Positions 7,540-15,012 of a stretch of DNA of 39,645 bases are shown here, piece after piece. The DNA is from Candidatus Bathyarchaeota archaeon (lineage in GTDB: Archaea > Thermoproteota > Bathyarchaeia > Bathyarchaeales > Bathyarchaeaceae). The position numbers were made by a program, and so were the translations under genes. Location of the stretch: contig SOJZ01000040.1 in the NCBI GenBank assembly GCA_004376295.1, positions 1-39,645 of the forward strand, in the 5' to 3' direction. How positions within the stretch are numbered: position 1 is the first letter of the stretch; every line of letters begins with the position of its first letter. The notes beneath the pieces are model-generated. The model searched no databases. It had not been told where the DNA came from and worked only from the letters and a program-made list of their open reading frames with translations.

Positions 7540-9096
7540 TTATGGGTCGTAGGGGAAGTAGGTTGACCACCAGTACCAGTGGTTCCAGTAGGTCCAGTGC
7601 CACCACCATCCCCACGTAGGTCGCCAATATGGTATGTCGGTGTATGGATAATAGTAGCTCTTCGTGTAGGTTCGCCACCACCAGTATGGACCCCAGAACC
7701 AGTTAGGATGGCTGTGTGAATTGTACCACCAGTAAGGCCACCTGACGACTTTTCCGATTGGAGTCCAAGCCCACCAGTAGAAATCGACGAAGATGTATGG
7801 TTGTGCGTTGACTATGATGTAGGGATCTACTTCGGGAACTTGTTCGGGTGGAAGTAGATTTGTGACGAAGCCCATTGCCATGCCAGGGTCAGTCAGGTCT
7901 TCCATTTCAAATGATAACATACAGGCACGCGTGCCGTCCTCCAGAGTGTCGTTGGACCACCAAGAGGTCACAGTTCCAATGTACTCTTCGTCCCACATGT
8001 ATACTTCACTAGCAGTTCCATCAGCTTCATCAAATGTGTATCCTTTTGCAAGCAGCTCTGCCATGACTTCAGGGTAACCTTCGGGTGAACCAGGTACGAA
8101 GAACGGTATGTCCACTAGGTAGTATGGGTATGCCCACTCTACGATGTGTTGCAGTTTTACTGGTTCTGTGGTTCCAACTTGTATAACTCTGCCACTCGGG
8201 CCGATTAATCTAGGAATCGTCAGGCCCATAGAGTCGTAGAGAATCACTTGATCTATGTTCAAGGTGCTTTCTCCTGCTCCAGTACAGTGGAACGTGATTG
8301 TTGCAATGGCTCCGCTGCCGTCGGCTCCAGCTGGTTGAGTAGATGTTACACCAAACTGTATTGTGCCTGCTGCATCGTCAATGTTCTTGTGATTTACGAG
8401 TACGGGTGGTGGAATAAAGCCGGCATCCTGGATATCAATACAGTCTACAACCGCGGTATTAGTATAGGACAGGGTCAAATCGTAGGCCCAAAGGTCGACG
8501 ACGTCTTTAACGTTTACGTTGACGGTGAATTGTACGCATATCGGTACTGTATATGTAGGCGGATCTATGGTGACGATAGCAGTTGGTCCTTCGTACTGAT
8601 TGACAACGCCAGGAATCACATTATCGGGGATCCAATGGTCTCCTGCCTGATCTGAGATCTCAATGAACTCCAAAGTTATAGGGGTCGATCCGGCGCCCTC
8701 GCAATGGAACTCAATAGATGCTAAAGTTCCGCTACCTGTAGCTCCACCGGCTGTTGTATCTCCTTGACAGAACACCTGACCTGCCACCGAAAGATCAGAC
8801 CAGAAGGCAACTGGTTCCACGAGGAAGTCACCATCATACGCAATAACCGGACTCATCTCAGCAGCAGGGTAGATTAACAGGAACTCGTAGTCATAAACAG
8901 GCCATTCGAAGAAGTCCTCAATGTTTACGTCAACCACGAAGTTTGTGCAAACTTCCACGTCAACTACAGAAGGCACTACACGTATCGTACACTCTACAGG
9001 GTATGGTTGTGCGAGTGTGGTAAACTGAAGTGCTGCAAACGTTGAGACGACAGTAGTAATGGTAAGCAATATGGCGATTAGTGTTTTTTTGTTCAT
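7540..9096 (-). CDS. Double-cohesin scaffold-like protein with aromatic-rich tail
   Basis: 518 residues from ATG 9096. This start is preferred over upstream ATGs at 9126 and 9105 because GGAGG lies about 10 bases before it and the signal peptide (MNKKTLIAILLTITTVVSTF) then begins cleanly. Two similar cohesin-like domains follow, about 36-165 and 175-305. Each has a starting strand (VVDVEVCTNFVVDVNIEDF; PICVQFTVNVNVKDVVD), a central Tyr-rich strand and a late G-S-G-x-[LI]-A-[ST]-I-x-F-H-C block. Residues about 310-425 are an unassigned alpha/beta region. The final 85 residues contain about 21 Trp and 15 Tyr, with clusters such as GPYWWW and GWWWHW. No membrane anchor is seen. The protein could act as a scaffoldin for the dockerin proteins around it; the tail may bind glycan or pack into the envelope. 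Confidence 0.75.
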   Translation of the reverse strand: MNKKTLIAILLTITTVVSTFAALQFTTLAQPYPVECTIRVVPSVVDVEVCTNFVVDVNIEDFFEWPVYDYEFLLIYPAAEMSPVIAYDGDFLVEPVAFWSDLSVAGQVFCQGDTTAGGATGSGTLASIEFHCEGAGSTPITLEFIEISDQAGDHWIPDNVIPGVVNQYEGPTAIVTIDPPTYTVPICVQFTVNVNVKDVVDLWAYDLTLSYTNTAVVDCIDIQDAGFIPPPVLVNHKNIDDAAGTIQFGVTSTQPAGADGSGAIATITFHCTGAGESTLNIDQVILYDSMGLTIPRLIGPSGRVIQVGTTEPVKLQHIVEWAYPYYLVDIPFFVPGSPEGYPEVMAELLAKGYTFDEADGTASEVYMWDEEYIGTVTSWWSNDTLEDGTRACMLSFEMEDLTDPGMAMGFVTNLLPPEQVPEVDPYIIVNAQPYIFVDFYWWAWTPIGKVVRWPYWWYNSHSHPNWFWGPYWWWRTYTKSYYYPYTDIPYWRPTWGWWWHWTYWNHWYWWSTYFPYDP

Positions 9097-9187
9097 CTCT
9101 CTCATTCCTCCTTTATATTGATACATTTATTTCATCACGCCTCATATGGCGCTCTGAAGGGCAAATCAAAGCAAATTCTGGAAATGC

Positions 9188-9203
9188 TAGAGCAAATGCT
9201 CTA
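9188..9203. promoter_or_regulatory. Perfect 6-bp inverted repeat in the divergent intergenic region
   Basis: TAGAGC-AAAT-GCTCTA lies about 90 bases upstream of the cohesin gene in the 9097-9485 spacer between divergent genes. It could be an operator or hairpin, or chance. Apart from this, the spacer holds only a GCATGCA palindrome (9404-9413) and the TATA element below. Confidence 0.25.
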
Positions 9204-9441
9204 CAAGCTATCGTTTAGCCCTCCTTCTCCCTTCACCAATAATTCACATCGGCGCATATTTATCGTTTATGGAAGACTCCTCTGTAAATGTCACATATCC
9301 GTCATGCACGCGTTAATGCTAATCGGACTCGACAAGAATTTTCTTTTTGACAGCTTGGAACGAAAGAAAGTATGTACGGGGCACACAGAAATGCGTGTGC
9401 CTGTATGCATGCAAACATGTTATAGAACTTAGTTCGACGCG

Positions 9442-9452
9442 TTTTAAATATA
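9442..9452 (+). promoter_or_regulatory. TATA-box-like promoter of the glycan cluster
   Basis: TTTTAAATATA lies about 35 bases before the GTG start of the aminotransferase gene. A start site near 9472 would leave a very short leader with GAGGA at 9475-9479. It would drive at least the aminotransferase and archaeosortase genes. Confidence 0.5.
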
Positions 9453-9485
9453 CGGCTTTGACAATACTTTAGTTGAGGATAAAAC

Positions 9486-10583
9486 GTGAAAATCCCTATA
9501 GCCAAGCCAGATATCGGAAAAGACGAAATCCAAGCAGTCATAGAGACGATGAAAAGCGGCTGGGTTAGCCAAGGCGAGAAAGTTGAAGAGTTCGAGAAAT
9601 CATTCGCCAAATATTGTGGAGTCAAATATGGTGTTGCAGTCAATAATGGAACAGCGGCTCTCCACATGGCTTTGACCGCTCTCGACGTCAAACGTGGAGA
9701 CGAAGTTATTACAACCCCTCTCTCCTGTGTAGCCACCACCAACCCCATTGTCTATCTTGACGCAAAACCTGTGTTTGTGGATGTGGAGGCCACAACCTTG
9801 AACATAAACCCGGCGTTAATCGTGAAAAAAATCACGGATAGAACAAAGGCCATCATTCCCGTGCATCTGTTTGGGCATCCTGTTGATTTAGACCCTTTAA
9901 TGGAGGTTGCTCAAAAACATGATCTACCTGTGATTGAGGATGCAGCTCAAGCCCACGGAGCCAGATACAAAGGGAAAAAGGTGGGCTCATTCGGTTGTGT
10001 TTCTTGTTTCAGCTTTTACGTTGGCAAGCTTATCACTACTGTTGAAGGCGGCATAGCCTTAACTAATGACACGGAACTGGCTGAAAAAATGCGTCTGTTA
10101 AGAAGTTACGGGATGCACAAACGTGAAAAGTTCTATCATCCGATTTTAGGCTACAACTACAAGTTGTCAGACATTCACGCTGCAATAGGCTTGGTGCAAT
10201 TACGAAAACTCAATAACTACATTGAAAGGAAACGCGCCAATATTGAATATCTACGGAGTAAGCTTCATCATCTAAATCTGAAGTTGCCAGTAGAGCTGGA
10301 TTATGCCTTTAACGTGTACTACGCTTGCCATATTCTTGTAGAGAAGGAAAAAGAGAAAATCGTGGAGCATCTAGAGCGGGAAGGAATCGAGACCCGACCA
10401 CTGTTGTCATTTATTCCAGAACAACCACCATACCAAAAATATGGATACAACATAGACGAGTTGCAGGTGGCTAGAAATGCCCATCAGAAAGGATTCTACA
10501 TTTCGAACTCTCCCTTGCTAACTGAAAATGAACTTGACCTTGTGGCATCCACAATAATCAAATCTATTGGTGATATTCAATAG
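9486..10583 (+). CDS. DegT/DnrJ/EryC1/StrS-family sugar aminotransferase
   Basis: 365 residues from GTG. PLP-dependent sugar aminotransferases of this family convert keto-sugar nucleotides to amino sugars. Hallmarks are present: NNGTAALHMAL near residue 55, a VIEDAAQAHGA motif that binds the cofactor, the Schiff-base Lys181 in SFYVGKLITTVEGG, and NYKLSDIHAAIGLVQL downstream. Length is normal for the family. The stop codon TAG overlaps the GTG of the archaeosortase gene by one base, so the two are translationally coupled. The likely product is an amino-sugar precursor for the surface glycan made by the following cluster; the exact sugar cannot be told from sequence. Confidence 0.92.
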   Translation: MKIPIAKPDIGKDEIQAVIETMKSGWVSQGEKVEEFEKSFAKYCGVKYGVAVNNGTAALHMALTALDVKRGDEVITTPLSCVATTNPIVYLDAKPVFVDVEATTLNINPALIVKKITDRTKAIIPVHLFGHPVDLDPLMEVAQKHDLPVIEDAAQAHGARYKGKKVGSFGCVSCFSFYVGKLITTVEGGIALTNDTELAEKMRLLRSYGMHKREKFYHPILGYNYKLSDIHAAIGLVQLRKLNNYIERKRANIEYLRSKLHHLNLKLPVELDYAFNVYYACHILVEKEKEKIVEHLEREGIETRPLLSFIPEQPPYQKYGYNIDELQVARNAHQKGFYISNSPLLTENELDLVASTIIKSIGDIQ

Positions 10584-11491
10584 TGAAACTAAATAAAACA
10601 AGGTTCCCAAGTGTTCTATCTCTACTTGGGGGAAGGGTTAACCTGTTTTGGGTTTTAGCCTTTGCTCCACTTCTGGTGATCTTGTATTATCATTTTTTTG
10701 GTGTAATAATTCCGTTCTATGGTTTCTTGCTTCTCTTCTTGAAGTCTCAAAAACTTCTTGGTGTTAAGGAAGCAAATTTTGTGCAAAAAATTTTGGGTTT
10801 AGTTTTGGTGGTGGGTAGTTTCTTCGTTTATTATGGTGTGGTCTCAGTATATCCTGGAGTAGCCTTTTATACAGCAGCAAACTATGTCGTGTATCTCTTC
10901 GGGCTTTTCTTGATTTTCTTCGAGTTTTCTGTCCTTAAAGAAGCGTTTGCACCTCTGTTTCTTATAGTGGCTGCTACTTCAAGTTCTTTCATATCGGTGT
11001 GGTTGAAGCCCTTTCTTTCACCTTTTGCCAACGATTTTGCGCACATCATTATGAATATTTTGAGAGCAGTGGGCATAGATGCGAACACCTATTTCATAGG
11101 CAACACGCCCATCCTTACCATTTCGTCTCTTTCAGGGGAAATGGTTTCTGGCGCCTTTGTTTACGAGTGCATAGGCGTTTACAGCGCGTTGGTTTTTTCA
11201 ATTATACTTGTCGTTATCTTGTTTGAGGATCCCAGCGACTTGAAAGTGAAAGTAGCATATTCTATTGTTGGCGTTTTCGGCACCTTTGCCCTAAACATAC
11301 TTAGAGTCACTGTAATCTTTTTGACAGACTACTTTTATGGTGCAGAAGTAGGAGGATTTATTCATTACGTAATCGGATACATCCTCTTTACGATTTGGCT
11401 TGTGTTCTTCCTTTATGCTTACTCAAAGAGAAAAACTGTGCAGGCGAAAATTACGTCGTTTTGGCAGAGAATACGCAAGCGTAAGATGTAG
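10583..11491 (+). CDS. Archaeosortase/exosortase-family transpeptidase
   Basis: 302 residues from GTG, with about eight predicted membrane helices. Exosortases and archaeosortases cut C-terminal sorting tails and are thought to join the protein to a membrane anchor. The catalytic triad is visible in the normal order: Cys196 in VYECIGVYSAL, Arg241 in LNILRVTVI and His261 in GGFIHYVIGY. I cannot assign a known subtype (ArtA, ArtC and so on). The PEF-type tail of the 459-1331 protein is the best candidate substrate in the window, and the NosD protein at 34701 has a weaker tripartite tail. It lies in a surface-glycan cluster and overlaps the aminotransferase gene by one base. Confidence 0.88.
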   Translation: MKLNKTRFPSVLSLLGGRVNLFWVLAFAPLLVILYYHFFGVIIPFYGFLLLFLKSQKLLGVKEANFVQKILGLVLVVGSFFVYYGVVSVYPGVAFYTAANYVVYLFGLFLIFFEFSVLKEAFAPLFLIVAATSSSFISVWLKPFLSPFANDFAHIIMNILRAVGIDANTYFIGNTPILTISSLSGEMVSGAFVYECIGVYSALVFSIILVVILFEDPSDLKVKVAYSIVGVFGTFALNILRVTVIFLTDYFYGAEVGGFIHYVIGYILFTIWLVFFLYAYSKRKTVQAKITSFWQRIRKRKM

Positions 11492-11551
11492 TTTGACATG
11501 ACTTTTTATCAAAGATTCCGCGTCCGCACGCTCATTTTTGTATAGAACTAC

Positions 11552-11561
11552 GTTATATAAG
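11552..11561 (+). promoter_or_regulatory. TATA-box-like promoter of the small basic protein/GT2 operon
   Basis: GTTATATAAG is a strong archaeal TATA match. A transcript beginning near 11585 would carry a leader of about 90 bases, long for an archaeon, that includes the hairpin at 11612-11636. Confidence 0.5.
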
Positions 11562-11611
11562 AATATGAAGTAACATTTAATAGACTTCTTTTAGACAATC
11601 ATATTGGTGTT

Positions 11612-11636
11612 CCCGTCTTTCACACATGTGGACGGG
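11612..11636 (+). promoter_or_regulatory. Leader hairpin before the small basic protein gene
   Basis: CCCGTC and GACGGG can pair, and the enclosed segment can add CAC/GTG pairs around an ACAT loop. There is no following T-tract, so a terminator is unlikely. It could be a leader RNA structure or a protein binding site. Confidence 0.35.
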
Positions 11637-11675
11637 AGCCCATAACTGAAAGAGTGAGAGGAGAAGTGACACTGT

Positions 11676-12044
11676 TTGCTGACTAGACAGCGTCTGATGA
11701 GGATCAAAACTAGAGCTCTAAGACGAAGGGTTTGGTTCAAAGTCACATCAAGGTTAGAGAGGGGCATAATTGACTTAACTATACGCTGTGTAGAAAGAGT
11801 TCGAAGCCTTGTTCTCGCGGGGATTCTTTCAGAAATCATTAGAAAGATAGTGAGGACTCTGGAAAACGGGTTTCTAGAGATGGTGAATAGAGTCGGAGGC
11901 ACAATTGCCGAGAAAGTCTGTGGAATCGCCGAAAGGTGGGGCAACGAGAACGCTTCAACCTGGAGGCACGATTCAGGTTTCATCAGGTTTCTAGGCATAA
12001 ATGCTGTAAATTCAAGAAGTTTCGGTGTTTGCGAAGGTGCGTAG
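11676..12044 (+). CDS. Small basic protein of unknown function, coupled to GT2
   Basis: 122 residues from a TTG preceded by GAGAGGAGAAG (about 11655-11665). An ATG seven codons later is an alternative. It is Arg-rich and helical at the N-terminus (QRLMRIKTRALRRRVWFKV), with repeated amphipathic stretches such as ERGIIDLTIRCVERVRS, no signal peptide and no membrane segment. This resembles a small conserved protein of uncultured archaea, but I know no function. It overlaps the start of the GT2 gene by 20 bases, so its translation is linked to that gene. A nucleic-acid-binding or membrane-surface role would fit the charge; this is inference. Confidence 0.7.
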   Translation: MLTRQRLMRIKTRALRRRVWFKVTSRLERGIIDLTIRCVERVRSLVLAGILSEIIRKIVRTLENGFLEMVNRVGGTIAEKVCGIAERWGNENASTWRHDSGFIRFLGINAVNSRSFGVCEGA

Positions 12045-12915
12045 ATTGATTATTGCCGGTATACCTGCCTATAACGAGGAGAAAACCATAGCCAAGGTGG
12101 TTTTGCTAGCGGAGAGGTACGCAGACGTGGTAATTGTGTGTAATGATGGATCAAGCGACTTGACCGCGGACATAGCGGAAAGCTTGGGAGCCAAAGTGTT
12201 GCAACACAGCAAGAACATGGGAAAGGGTGCTGCCATTAAATCTCTATTTAAAGCCTCAAGGGAAATCGGGGCAGATGTACTTGTTACGTTGGATGCTGAT
12301 GGGCAACATGATCCAAATGAGGTTCCCGAACTCATTCGTCCGATTCTTGATAACCAGGCAGATATCGTAATTGGGTCGAGGATCAAACATCGTAGTGAAA
12401 TGCCTATGTATAGACGAATTGGAAATAGGGTGTTAGACTTCTTCACAAACGCTGGGATTAAAAACAAAGTGATTGATACACAGAGTGGGTTCCGGGCGTA
12501 TTCTAAAAAAGCGATCCAAGAAATTGACGTAACCGAGATGGGTTTGGGGGTGGACTCACAGATTCTGTTGGATGCTGAAGAAAGAAAATTGAGAGTGATT
12601 GAAAGGGTGGTCACGTGCTCCTACGAAGCACAAACATCAAAACGCAATCCCTTGATTCATGCGGTCGATGTCATAGTGAGCATTCTTAATGTGATTACAG
12701 AAAGGAGACCGCTTCTATATCTTGGAGTGCCCAGTGCTGCATTGCTTATGCTTGGAGCATTCTTAACGGTATGGCTACTCAACCTGTATGTTGCTGATAG
12801 AGGGTTTAGTGTCACGATGGCGTTATTTGCAATGGGAACCATGCTTATAGGTTTGTTGCTTGCCTTCGCAGCTATTATCTTGAAGGCCATATCACGCTTG
12901 AGAAGGCATTATTGA
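12025..12915 (+). CDS. GT2 glycosyltransferase, dolichyl-phosphate sugar synthase-like
   Basis: 296 residues from GTG 12025 (a second GTG at 12037 is possible). The GT-A fold has AGIPAYNEEKTIAKVV, VCNDGSSDLTADIAE and the metal-binding DxD as Asp90-Ala-Asp92 in LDADGQHDP. Two hydrophobic helices at the C-terminus (about 232-290) anchor it in the membrane. Enzymes of this type move a sugar from a nucleotide donor to dolichyl phosphate or another lipid carrier, supplying GT-C enzymes such as those at 18106 and 30320. The substrate cannot be stated. It overlaps the small basic gene upstream, and the deacetylase gene starts 13 bases after it. Confidence 0.92.
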   Translation: MFAKVRRLIIAGIPAYNEEKTIAKVVLLAERYADVVIVCNDGSSDLTADIAESLGAKVLQHSKNMGKGAAIKSLFKASREIGADVLVTLDADGQHDPNEVPELIRPILDNQADIVIGSRIKHRSEMPMYRRIGNRVLDFFTNAGIKNKVIDTQSGFRAYSKKAIQEIDVTEMGLGVDSQILLDAEERKLRVIERVVTCSYEAQTSKRNPLIHAVDVIVSILNVITERRPLLYLGVPSAALLMLGAFLTVWLLNLYVADRGFSVTMALFAMGTMLIGLLLAFAAIILKAISRLRRHY

Positions 12916-12928
12916 CAGACGTATTACG

Positions 12929-13774
12929 ATGAAGAACATTCTGTCAATAGACACAGAAGAGTACTTCTATTCAGAATATGTTAGGTGCCGTGGCTACCAT
13001 GGCTCCGTAGAATACCGCACACCTTGCAACTTAGAATACGTTCTCGAAATATTGGACGAATTTGGTGTCTCTGCCACGTTTTTCGTCGTTGGAGAGATTG
13101 TGGAGGGGTTCCCAGAGGTTGTAGAGAAAATACATGAAAGAGGGCATGAGCTCGCTTTCCATGGTTGGCGTCATGAACCACTGTGGAGATTGAACGCTGA
13201 AAGTTTACGAATAGAAATAAAGAAGTTTAGCTCGTTTACAAAGGAAAGGTGTCTAGGATTTCGAGCTCCAGATTTTTCATTGAGCAATGAAACGAGGTGG
13301 GCGTTGAAAGTCTTAGAGGATGCTGGCTTTATCTACGATTCAAGCATATTTCCAACAAAGACACCGTTGTATGGAGTCTGGAGAGCTCCCACAAACCCAT
13401 ATAAGCCGTCACACGAAGATGTAACCAAAGAAGACGAGAATGGGAAATTGTGGGAATTTCCGCTTCTCGTTTATTCCTTACTAGGTTTCAAAATTCCTAT
13501 GGCGGGCGGATTCTATTTGCGTTTCTTTCCAATTAATCTGATACGAAAAGCAGTCCAGAGAATGAACAAACATGGATTTCCTGCTGTTATATACATACAC
13601 AATTGGGAGCTTGATTCTGATATGCCAAAAGCAAAAGTTGGATTGCTTGGGTCTTTTATAACGTACTACAATATAGAACAGACTGAGATAAAGTTGAAAC
13701 ATTTGCTGTCTAATTTCCAATTTATGAGCTTTGCAGATTTCATCAAAGAGAGCGGTCTCACCCATTCAACTTGA
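12929..13774 (+). CDS. Polysaccharide deacetylase (NodB-like), exosortase-locus type
   Basis: 281 residues. NodB-fold enzymes remove N-acetyl groups from glycans. Visible motifs are SIDTEEYF (Asp8), the metal pair His78/His82 in HGWRHEPL, FRAPDFS and a late IHNWELD. In the related bacterial exosortase-locus deacetylases the first motif usually reads D-V-E-D; here the last residue is Glu11, a conservative change. The overall layout, including a Tyr-Phe after the first motif and GGFYLRFFP, resembles that subfamily. No signal peptide is present, as in that subfamily. It sits between GT2 and ATP-grasp genes, and its TGA overlaps the next TTG start. Likely role: modification of the surface polysaccharide. 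Confidence 0.88.
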   Translation: MKNILSIDTEEYFYSEYVRCRGYHGSVEYRTPCNLEYVLEILDEFGVSATFFVVGEIVEGFPEVVEKIHERGHELAFHGWRHEPLWRLNAESLRIEIKKFSSFTKERCLGFRAPDFSLSNETRWALKVLEDAGFIYDSSIFPTKTPLYGVWRAPTNPYKPSHEDVTKEDENGKLWEFPLLVYSLLGFKIPMAGGFYLRFFPINLIRKAVQRMNKHGFPAVIYIHNWELDSDMPKAKVGLLGSFITYYNIEQTEIKLKHLLSNFQFMSFADFIKESGLTHST

Positions 13775-15012
13775 GGGTTCAGTTCTTGCCTAAAGTCTTG
13801 GTTACTGACGCATCCAACAGAGCCGCACTTGCAGTAATAAGGTCTTTAGGCATGAAAGGTATCGACGTCACGGCTGGAGATGAAACAGCTTTTAACGCGG
13901 GTTTTCTCTCAAAATACTGTAGACACAAGATTTTATACCCCTCGCCCCAAAGAAATGTGCAAGAATTCTTAGATTACATGTTGAAGTTAGTCAAAAAGGA
14001 AAAATACGATTTATTAATACCTATAACCGACTTTACGACAATACCTCTCTCCAAACACAAGAAAAAATTCGACCCTTATGTGACCTTAGCTGTTCCCTCT
14101 TACGACACTATGGTAAAAACGTCTGATAAGGCCTTAACAATCAAAATAGCAGCCAAACATGACATACCGTATCCCAAAACTATCTTCGTGGAAAGCGTCA
14201 AAGATGTTGAGGCAATAGCTAAAGAGATAGAATACCCAGCTGTAATCAAACCGCGAACTAAAGTGATCTGGGCAAACAACTCGGCTATAATGATGAAAGT
14301 TACACAAAAAAACTATGCGTATAACCCTAATGACCTAATTACAAAATATGAAAATATAGTCTTGCAAAACAAGGTGCTAACTCAAAGAAGCTACCTACCT
14401 ATAATACAAGAGTACGTTCAAGGAACAGGATACGGTGTCGAAGCACTGTTTCACAACTCAGAGCTAAGAGCGATATTCTCACACAAGAGGCTCAGAGAGT
14501 ACCCAATAACCGGAGGGGCAAGCACATTGTGTGTGAGCGTAAATAATAAGAAACTGAATAGCCTCGCGGTCAAGCTGCTTAAAGCGATGAATTGGCAAGG
14601 GGTCGCGATGGTAGAATTCAAACTAAATGGTCAAGGCGAGCCTAAACTAATAGAGGTTAATGGCAGATTCTGGGGCTCCCTACCCTTGGCTATAGCGTCT
14701 GGGGTGGATTTTCCTTTCCTTCTTTACAGATCTATGGTTGAAGGAGGAGATTTTAGCAGTCCGAAGTATAAAGTGGGCGTAAAGCATAGATGGCTAATAC
14801 CTGGAGACATTCTATGGCTTTACTCTTCAATGATCAGTGAGAGAAAGACGCTAGGCTCAATTAGAGACTTTGTGGCAGCGTTCGGAGTTGCCGACGATAT
14901 AATAACACTAGATGATCTTCGCCCACTGTTTGGTCATCTCATGGGGACTTTGAGCTTATTCGGCGATGTTTTGAGAGGCCGTCGTAATCTAGCTGGAGAG
15001 CTTCTTCAATGA
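13771..15012 (+). CDS. ATP-grasp ligase
   Basis: 413 residues from TTG 13771, which overlaps the previous stop. The N-terminal part (VLVTDASNRAALAVIRSLG) is a nucleotide-fold preATP-grasp domain. The ATP-grasp core includes YPAVIKPRTK, IIQEYVQGTGYGVEALF and the metal-binding LIEVNGRFWGSLPLAIASG. Such enzymes couple a carboxylate to an amine or thiol with ATP. Members with the WGSLPLA wording are common in exopolysaccharide clusters, where they may add an amino acid or similar group to a sugar. The substrate is unknown. The ATGA overlap with the GT4 gene downstream implies coupled translation. Confidence 0.85.
   Translation: MRVQFLPKVLVTDASNRAALAVIRSLGMKGIDVTAGDETAFNAGFLSKYCRHKILYPSPQRNVQEFLDYMLKLVKKEKYDLLIPITDFTTIPLSKHKKKFDPYVTLAVPSYDTMVKTSDKALTIKIAAKHDIPYPKTIFVESVKDVEAIAKEIEYPAVIKPRTKVIWANNSAIMMKVTQKNYAYNPNDLITKYENIVLQNKVLTQRSYLPIIQEYVQGTGYGVEALFHNSELRAIFSHKRLREYPITGGASTLCVSVNNKKLNSLAVKLLKAMNWQGVAMVEFKLNGQGEPKLIEVNGRFWGSLPLAIASGVDFPFLLYRSMVEGGDFSSPKYKVGVKHRWLIPGDILWLYSSMISERKTLGSIRDFVAAFGVADDIITLDDLRPLFGHLMGTLSLFGDVLRGRRNLAGELLQ

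Noticed and set aside
7540-7800. Frameshift as the cause of the Trp/Tyr-rich tail
   Set aside because: The frame is continuous to a normal stop, and the composition is evenly patterned with no sign of a second coding frame taking over.
8248-8655. Plus-strand frame of 135 residues opposite the double-cohesin gene
   Set aside because: Mirror frame of a coding region with clear repeats on the other strand; Cys-rich composition is a by-product.
11612-11636. Riboswitch in the leader before 11676
   Set aside because: Only one short hairpin is visible, with no recognisable ligand-binding core.
12069-12614. Minus-strand frame of 181 residues
   Set aside because: Antisense shadow of the GT2 gene; no start signal or protein-like motif.
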